From the NCBI GenBank assembly GCA_964628195.1, contig CAZVPF010000015.1:13061-77060 (forward strand): a DNA stretch of 64,000 nucleotides, given 5' to 3'. The notes under the pieces were generated by a model. It saw only the letters and a program-made list of their open reading frames with translations, searched no databases and was not told the DNA's origin. The DNA is from CAZVPF01 sp964628195 (GTDB lineage Bacteria; Planctomycetota; Phycisphaerae; Sedimentisphaerales; Anaerohalosphaeraceae). A program made the translations under genes and the position numbers. Below are positions 59,545 through 64,000 of this stretch, piece by piece (position 1 is the first letter of the stretch; every line of letters begins with the position of its first letter).

Positions 59545-59963
59545 TATGCGTCCCTGTCTTTATCCGCTGCTTTTCGCCTGTGAGCCCTGTTTACACAATC
59601 GAGAAAAATATTCTCAAGCTTTTCGAAACTGATCCCCGAGAGGCTTTCAGTTTCGGGCCTTTTTGCTTTTTTCGACCATTTCGGCGATAAAATTAATAAA
59701 TAGTCAAATCCTGTCGGGATTTTATATTGATTGAGGCGAAAAACTTCGCGTGCGAGCCTTTTTATTCGGTTTCTCCGGACAGCCGTGCCCAGCTTGCGGT
59801 TTACGGACACGCCAAATCTGGAATTATAGATATTGTTAGGCGAAATATAAAGTCTGATAAAACCTTTGCCCGCGGAGCATCTTTCTGCGAGGACACTGCG
59901 AACCTGTCGGTTGCCCCTCAAGCGTTTTTCGGGTCCGTAACTGTACTTTTGCGTCGGAAACAT
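59544..59963 (-). CDS. rnpA: Ribonuclease P protein component
   Basis: 139-residue protein subunit of RNase P, which trims tRNA 5' leaders. The conserved RNR block is FGVSVNRKLGTAVRRNRIKR followed by LAREVFRLN; the N-terminal EKRLRGNRQVRSVLAERCSA is also typical. The ATG at 59963 gives the normal protein length; an upstream in-frame ATG at 60050 adds 29 unrelated residues. The usual neighbour rpmH is not upstream: 59964-60197 holds no L34 gene. Downstream it overlaps merR. Confidence 0.92.
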   Translation of the reverse strand: MFPTQKYSYGPEKRLRGNRQVRSVLAERCSAGKGFIRLYISPNNIYNSRFGVSVNRKLGTAVRRNRIKRLAREVFRLNQYKIPTGFDYLLILSPKWSKKAKRPETESLSGISFEKLENIFLDCVNRAHRRKAADKDRDA

Positions 59964-60143
59964 CGTTGCTGTTTTCTTAATATCTTTGCAGTAATAATAA
60001 CACTTATCAGTTATCTCAAACAGTACTCTATGATATCGGCAATGCCGCATGCCGGTAATAAATATTAGATACCAGCCAATTAATTACAGAACAGGACGCA
60101 AGTTTCCGAAATATCTACAGGCCCTTAATTACATGGCCGGAAA

Positions 60144-60167
60144 TGATTAAGTTTTGCTGTCTAATCA
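60144..60167. promoter_or_regulatory. Inverted repeat upstream of the dCache-CheD gene
   Basis: TGATTA (60144-60149) and TAATCA (60162-60167) are exact complements 12 bases apart, about 30 bases before the ATG at 60198. Possible operator; short enough to occur by chance. Confidence 0.25.
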
Positions 60168-60197
60168 ATTTTAACATTAGCCCAGGTATATTCTGCT

Positions 60198-61676
60198 ATG
60201 AAAATGAGAGTTTGTGTCGGAATTTTGTGGACTTTAACTGTCGTAAACGCCGCTGTCGGTGAGCACAAGAGTGTTTACGACTGGGCCTTTATAAAGCTGG
60301 ATTACATCAAGGCCGACAAGGTCCGTCAACTGCGGAGGTTCTGTGACAATATACACAGCCAGGCCGAAGCTGTCGGCAAAGACGAACTTATGCTGGACTT
60401 TTTTTACGCCGGTTTGAATTTTAACGAGTACAAAAAATCCGGCGAGGTGCCTGAGAAGCTCGCGCGTGACTTTGAGAAATTCGAAAAGATACTGAGACAG
60501 CATTATATTAATGAGTATATTTCTTTTTACGATATCCTTTTTATCGCCGACACGGGCGACATTTTTTATACGATCCGCAAAGAGCGTGATTTCGGTAAGA
60601 ATGTCTTTGAAGGACAGTTCGGGCAAGGTCCGCTTGCTGACGTGCTGAGGTGCAATCCGACAGGTGAAAGGTTCGTCGATTTTCACTATTACCCGAGTTC
60701 GGAAGAGCCGGCTGCTTTTTTTGTTGTCCCTGCTGTGCGCAAGGGCGAGATGATGGGCTGGTTTGTCATGCAGACTGCGGTTAATAAGATTAATTCCCTG
60801 TTTGCCGGTTCGGACGAACTTGGGGCGACAGGCGAGACTTTCCTTGTCAACAGTGACGGGTTCATGCTGACCGAGTCGAACTTTGTGGATGACAGCACTA
60901 TCCTCAAGGTCAGGCTGGACGATAAGAATATTGTGCCAAAGTTTGAGCAGCGTACAGGCAGGCGGTATGTAAAGGACTACCGCGGCTACCGGGCTCTCAG
61001 CTCGTTTGAGGTTTATGAATTTCTCGGCTGTCAGTGGCTTGTTGTGGCCAAAGTCGACCTCGGCCAGGTTATTACCGAGCATTTTATGCTGCATCCGAAG
61101 TTTTATTACGACAAGCTGGCTGAACATATCAGCAAAGGCGGCAAATGCCCCGATGCCGGCGAGTTTTCGGTCGATGAAGAGCAGGCCGTTATGGTGGATA
61201 TGGACGAGTATGTAAAGGCAAGCCACGGGGAACTGCTCAGGACGGTCGGGGTTTCGTCGTGCACTGCTGTGATAGTCACTTACCCGCAGAAGTTCGGGTA
61301 CCTGGCGCACCTCAGTCCTTACGACAAAATGTACGGCAGAGATTCTACAAACCTGCTGGGTAATATTATCAAGAAGGTGAACTTTTACGATATTTATAAA
61401 TATCAGCGGCGCGGGGTGCGGTTTGTTGTCGCTGCCAATCACTTAAATAGCCTTGAGAGAATAATCGAAAAGATAACGAGTGAAGGGTTTTTGCTCTCGC
61501 AGATATATTTTCTGCACAACCCCGATGCCCGGACAGCGGATGTGGTTTTTGATTATTCGCATAACGATGTTTTTGTTCGCTGGAACCTCGAGGGCCCTGG
61601 TGCAGGGCAGATCGTCGAGACCGCGTGCGAAAAGAATAATCTCGGGGTTTTGATGGAGGGTTTTATCGACAAGTAG
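60198..61676 (+). CDS. Secreted dCache sensor domain fused to a CheD-like domain
   Basis: 492-residue protein with an N-terminal signal peptide (VCVGILWTLTVVNAAVG). Residues about 25-290 look like a double-Cache ligand sensor as in chemoreceptors: FYDILFIADTGDIFYTIRKE, GPLADVL, FVDFHYYPSSEEPAAFFVVP, LGATGETFLVNSDGFML. Residues about 335-490 resemble the CheD receptor deamidase: LRTVGVSSCTAVIVTYPQKF and GYLAHLSPYDKMYG keep Thr349, Cys355 and His371 at the spacing of the catalytic Thr-Cys-His triad. No transmembrane segment separates the halves and no methyl-accepting, kinase or cyclase domain is present. Its target is unknown; the CheD-like half may be a periplasmic amidase or pseudo-enzyme. 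Confidence 0.75.
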   Translation: MKMRVCVGILWTLTVVNAAVGEHKSVYDWAFIKLDYIKADKVRQLRRFCDNIHSQAEAVGKDELMLDFFYAGLNFNEYKKSGEVPEKLARDFEKFEKILRQHYINEYISFYDILFIADTGDIFYTIRKERDFGKNVFEGQFGQGPLADVLRCNPTGERFVDFHYYPSSEEPAAFFVVPAVRKGEMMGWFVMQTAVNKINSLFAGSDELGATGETFLVNSDGFMLTESNFVDDSTILKVRLDDKNIVPKFEQRTGRRYVKDYRGYRALSSFEVYEFLGCQWLVVAKVDLGQVITEHFMLHPKFYYDKLAEHISKGGKCPDAGEFSVDEEQAVMVDMDEYVKASHGELLRTVGVSSCTAVIVTYPQKFGYLAHLSPYDKMYGRDSTNLLGNIIKKVNFYDIYKYQRRGVRFVVAANHLNSLERIIEKITSEGFLLSQIYFLHNPDARTADVVFDYSHNDVFVRWNLEGPGAGQIVETACEKNNLGVLMEGFIDK

Positions 61677-61726
61677 CATGTTGTTTTGCCGATGGTAAAT
61701 ACTGAGCGTTTCGATATAATGGGGGC

Positions 61727-62446
61727 ATGAGCGACAAACGCAAACACAGGGGCCCGGCGCCCGGCGACCGTGAGCTGTTCAGCAATGAGCAACTCGAAGC
61801 GCTGAAAAAGGCGACGGCCGATTATTCGCTATTATTGACGATGGGTTACCCGGCCAAGGCGTCGCTAAAGCTGGTCGGCGACAGGTTCGAGCTTACCGCG
61901 AGACAGAGGATGGCGGTTTTTCGGTCCGGCTGTTCGAGGGCGCAGGCGAAAGAGCGCCAGTCCCGGCAGGTTGAGCGGGAAGATGCCCATGGCCTGGCGG
62001 TCGCGATAGACGGGTACAACCTGCTTATTACAATCGAGGCAGCACTTGGCGGGGCGCCGATTTTTGTCGGGCAGGACGGATGCGCCCGGGACCTGACCGG
62101 TGTGCACGGAACATACAGGAACGTTGCCGAGACAATGGAGGCTGCGGCGCTTATCGCGCGGGGGATTGAAGCAATTCGCCCGGCCAGTGTTGTGTGGTAC
62201 ATTGACTCGCCGGTCTCGAACAGCGGCAGGCTCAAAGGGATGCTGCTGAAATATTCCCGGGACAATGATCTCGGCTGGTCGGTTGAGGTTTTGCAGAGCC
62301 CGGATAACGCGCTTGCCCTCACGGATGCCTTGGTGGTTACAAGTGACAGCGATGTGCTGGACAAGTGCGGCAGGTGGATAAACCTCGGGCGGATGATACT
62401 TGAAACTGCCGAGGTTGAACCGTGGATGATAAGACTGCATGGATAA
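61727..62446 (+). CDS. DUF434/DUF5616 domain protein
   Basis: 239-residue cytosolic protein seen in archaea and scattered bacteria. HRGPAPGDRELFSNEQLEAL and MGYPAKASLKLVGDRFELTA followed by RQRMAVFR form the DUF434 half; AVAIDGYNLLITIEAALGG, FVGQDGCARDLTGVHGTYRN and VVWYIDSPVSNSGRLKGML form the second (DUF5616) half, whose conserved Asp residues (IDGYN, YIDSP, TSDSDVLD) resemble PIN/NYN-type nuclease active sites. GGGGG precedes the ATG. It lies 50 bases behind the dCache-CheD gene. Nuclease activity is inference from the aspartate pattern. Confidence 0.85.
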   Translation: MSDKRKHRGPAPGDRELFSNEQLEALKKATADYSLLLTMGYPAKASLKLVGDRFELTARQRMAVFRSGCSRAQAKERQSRQVEREDAHGLAVAIDGYNLLITIEAALGGAPIFVGQDGCARDLTGVHGTYRNVAETMEAAALIARGIEAIRPASVVWYIDSPVSNSGRLKGMLLKYSRDNDLGWSVEVLQSPDNALALTDALVVTSDSDVLDKCGRWINLGRMILETAEVEPWMIRLHG

Positions 62447-62490
62447 AAGCAGAGGCATGAGGCGTCTATAACAGGGTATAGGATTTAACG

Positions 62491-62518
62491 GTATAGGGTA
62501 TAGGTTGTAGGTTGTAGG
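62491..62518. repeat. Tandem heptamer repeat
   Basis: Four contiguous 7-base units: GTATAGG, GTATAGG, TTGTAGG, TTGTAGG, with a further GTATAGG at 62476-62482. Short tandemly repeated heptamers of this kind lie in noncoding DNA behind the DUF434 gene. Confidence 0.8.
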
Positions 62519-62603
62519 GTTGGACGGGGCCGTGTTTTTTATCAGCGTGGTTAAAAATGAATAGAATATTATTATCCATCTTACCGCCTTATGGATTTCG
62601 CAC

Positions 62604-62638
62604 AAAAAAGGCCCCAACAGATAAGCTGTTAAGGCCTT
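62604..62638 (-). terminator. Terminator behind the leucine-rich-repeat gene
   Basis: A 13-bp stem (62638-62626 with 62620-62608, two wobble pairs) with a five-base loop, followed by TTTT on the minus strand (62607-62604). It lies beyond the stray PEP-CTERM tail. Confidence 0.85.
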
Positions 62639-62669
62639 AACATTTATACATTGACTCCTATGCAAACGA

Positions 62670-62720
62670 TTATCTCTTCCGCCGCAAAACCAATCCGCCG
62701 AGGGTGATAATCCATATATA
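62670..62720 (-). pseudogene. Orphan PEP-CTERM-like tail (frame-shifted remnant)
   Basis: Immediately behind the stop of the repeat/dockerin gene, in another frame, the minus strand encodes YIWIITLGGLVLRRKR and stop. Hydrophobic helix plus arginine cluster match the end of a PEP-CTERM signal (compare LGLGGLLLRRRK at 37906); the VPEP part is missing. It has no start codon of its own. Confidence 0.5.
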
Positions 62721-62722
62721 GT

Positions 62723-64000
62723 TTACCATGGGGCGATGCCGTAGCACCAGTCGTCTGCGAGCAGGAACAGGTCGCTTATATCAACATTGCCGCTGCGGTC
62801 GAAATCAGCCCACTGGCACCAGTCGTTGCCGGAATTGCAGCCGGTTTGCCCCCACTGGCTGCCAAGAACCGAGAAGTCATAGAACGTGACATCATAGTCC
62901 AGATCCACATCAGCCGCCGATTGCGGCCACTCGGCGGTCGTCAGTCCGCCGTAGGTTGCGCCCCAGCCGACGGTGCCGGGGATGTAATAGACGGTTGCGC
63001 CTACGTTATAAAAAACTCCGACACCAAGAGTGGGGGCATCTCCCCTGAAGTACAAACCGGTCAGGCTGTAGCAGCCCCGGAATGCATCCTCCCCAATAGT
63101 GGTCACGCTGTTGCCGATTGTCACACTCGTCAGGCCGTCGCAGTAACTGAATGCCCAGTCCTCGATGGTAGTCACACTGTTGCCGATCGTCAAACTGGTC
63201 AGGCTGTAGCAGTTGTAGAATGCCTCGACCCCGATGGTGGTCACACTGTTGCCGATCGTCACACTCGTCAGGCCGTCGCATCTGTAGAATGCCCAATCCC
63301 CGATGGTGGTTACGCTGCCAGGGATAATGACACTGGTCAGGGAATTTTCGTACTCGAATGCATTATTCCCAATGACTGTAACTGTCAGGCCGTTGAGTGC
63401 ATCGGGGATGGTCAGGTCGCCGGGGCCGGTGTAGCCGGTGATGGTGCAGGTCCCGTCACCATTGTCGGTCCAGGAGTACATATCCTCATTCTCCCAGGGT
63501 GATGTTGGCAGTCCGCCGTAGGTTTCGCCCCAGCCGACGGTGCCGGGGATGTAATAGACGGTTGCGCTTACTTGATTAAAAACGTAAGTACCAATAGTGG
63601 GGGCATCTCCCCAGAAGTACAAATCGGTCAGGTCGTAGCAGTGAGCGAATGCTTGGTCCCCGATGGTGGTCACACTGTTGCCGATCGTCACACTGGCCAG
63701 GTTCCTGCACCAATAAAATGCCTGATACCCGATGGTGGTCACGCTGTTGCCGACCGTCACACTCGTCAGGCCGTCACAGCCCCGGAATGCATCCTCCCCG
63801 ATGGTGGTCACGCTGTCAGGGATCGTCACACTCGTCAGGTCGTCGCAGGAACCGAATGCCCCGACCCCGATGGCGGTCACACTGTCAGGGATCGAATAGT
63901 CGCCGGCTTTTCCACTGGGAAATTGAATGAGTGTAGTCTGATATTTATTAACCCGTATTTCCCAAGTAAAATCGTGCAAAGAAGTAAGATTTTGATAGTA
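62723..64000 (-). CDS. BspA-type leucine-rich-repeat protein with dockerin tail, 5' end cut by window edge
   Basis: Surface-type repeat protein; the frame is open to base 64000, so the N-terminus is missing (426 codons seen). About ten ~23-residue LRR_5 units follow the pattern LTSVTIGNSVTTIGxxAFxx. They form two blocks, each closed by a cap with ATVYYIPGTVGWGxTYGGL. A linker (SWTDNGDGTCTITGYTGPGD) separates the blocks. The tail has two calcium-loop segments, DVDLDYDVTFYDFSVLGSQW and DFDRSGNVDISDLFLLADDW, a dockerin-like pair. Likely secreted and involved in adhesion or protein binding. The TTG codon at 63979 is not a convincing start. Confidence 0.85.
   Translation of the reverse strand, partial: YYQNLTSLHDFTWEIRVNKYQTTLIQFPSGKAGDYSIPDSVTAIGVGAFGSCDDLTSVTIPDSVTTIGEDAFRGCDGLTSVTVGNSVTTIGYQAFYWCRNLASVTIGNSVTTIGDQAFAHCYDLTDLYFWGDAPTIGTYVFNQVSATVYYIPGTVGWGETYGGLPTSPWENEDMYSWTDNGDGTCTITGYTGPGDLTIPDALNGLTVTVIGNNAFEYENSLTSVIIPGSVTTIGDWAFYRCDGLTSVTIGNSVTTIGVEAFYNCYSLTSLTIGNSVTTIEDWAFSYCDGLTSVTIGNSVTTIGEDAFRGCYSLTGLYFRGDAPTLGVGVFYNVGATVYYIPGTVGWGATYGGLTTAEWPQSAADVDLDYDVTFYDFSVLGSQWGQTGCNSGNDWCQWADFDRSGNVDISDLFLLADDWCYGIAPW
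62942..63004. repeat. 63-base repeat, copy 1 (cap module of LRR gene)
   Basis: Pairs with 63509-63571; 61 of 63 bases are identical by eye. It encodes the cap segment containing YYIPGTVGWG. Such close copies inside a gene allow deletion or expansion by recombination. Confidence 0.9.
63509..63571. repeat. 63-base repeat, copy 2 (cap module of LRR gene)
   Basis: Second copy of the 62942-63004 unit, about 567 bases away in the same orientation, differing at two positions. Confidence 0.9.

Noticed and set aside
59964..60197. rpmH (ribosomal protein L34) upstream of rnpA
   Set aside because: No frame resembling the basic 44-residue L34 protein on either strand.
60234..61442. 402-codon minus-strand frame opposite the dCache-CheD gene
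   Set aside because: Its reading is low-complexity and domain-free, while the plus strand encodes two recognisable domains with a signal peptide.
1..64000. CRISPR arrays, tRNA/rRNA genes, integrases, transposases, toxin-antitoxin or defence genes
   Set aside because: Looked for by repeat spacing, T-loop words and protein motifs; nothing convincing was found.

Overview
The window looks like a planctomycete chromosome, most likely class Phycisphaerae (Sedimentisphaerales-like). The evidence is composite: three intact formylglycine-type sulfatases plus two sulfatase stubs, secreted proteins with dockerin-like EF-hand tails, one PEP-CTERM protein, an H-X9-DG pseudopilin, a fused SecDF, and a TPR protein carrying two RNA-polymerase alpha-CTD-like domains. 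The taxonomic call is inference. No tRNA, rRNA, CRISPR array, intact insertion sequence or prophage was seen.

Left part (1-31.6 kb): an RND-efflux outer-membrane lipoprotein cut by the left edge follows its TetR regulator, whose promoter is covered by a clear operator. Next come an FHA-GAF protein, a secreted beta-helix hydrolase, a purine permease and a histidine-rich metal permease behind a structured leader. A polysaccharide/sulfate-ester block follows: sulfatase, PhoD phosphatase, GH28, a GntR-LacI regulator with a perfect promoter, a second sulfatase, two sulfatase stubs and a GH29 alpha-L-fucosidase. Its likely substrate is a sulfated, fucosylated, uronate-containing glycan. Housekeeping genes follow (glgP, ahcY, rtcB), then an asparagine synthetase-like gene without its glutaminase nucleophile, and a third sulfatase.

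Middle (29-44 kb): a nucleoside-deoxyribosyltransferase-like gene with an orphan binding protein; secreted dockerin proteins (one an EEP nuclease/phosphatase); a pseudopilin; a PEP-CTERM protein; and a four-gene operon of EEP lipoprotein plus complete ABC importer whose binding protein is a paralogue of the orphan. Together these could form an extracellular nucleic-acid or phosphoester scavenging locus (hypothesis).

Right part (44-64 kb): a compact operon (TPR-alphaCTD, spoIID-like, tgt, yajC, secDF, lysM); lysC with a nuclease and a TIM-barrel glycosidase gene; an intergenic stretch holding a stand-alone small RNA gene with consensus promoter, strong terminator and two copies of an anti-Shine-Dalgarno motif; a lysine-rich HTH protein; rnpA-merR-mlaD; a secreted dCache-CheD-like fusion; a DUF434 protein; and a BspA-type leucine-rich-repeat/dockerin protein cut by the right edge, with a stray PEP-CTERM tail just behind its stop codon.

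The strongest novelty candidates are the CU-rich small RNA (57330-57477, minus) and the dCache-CheD fusion (60198-61676).
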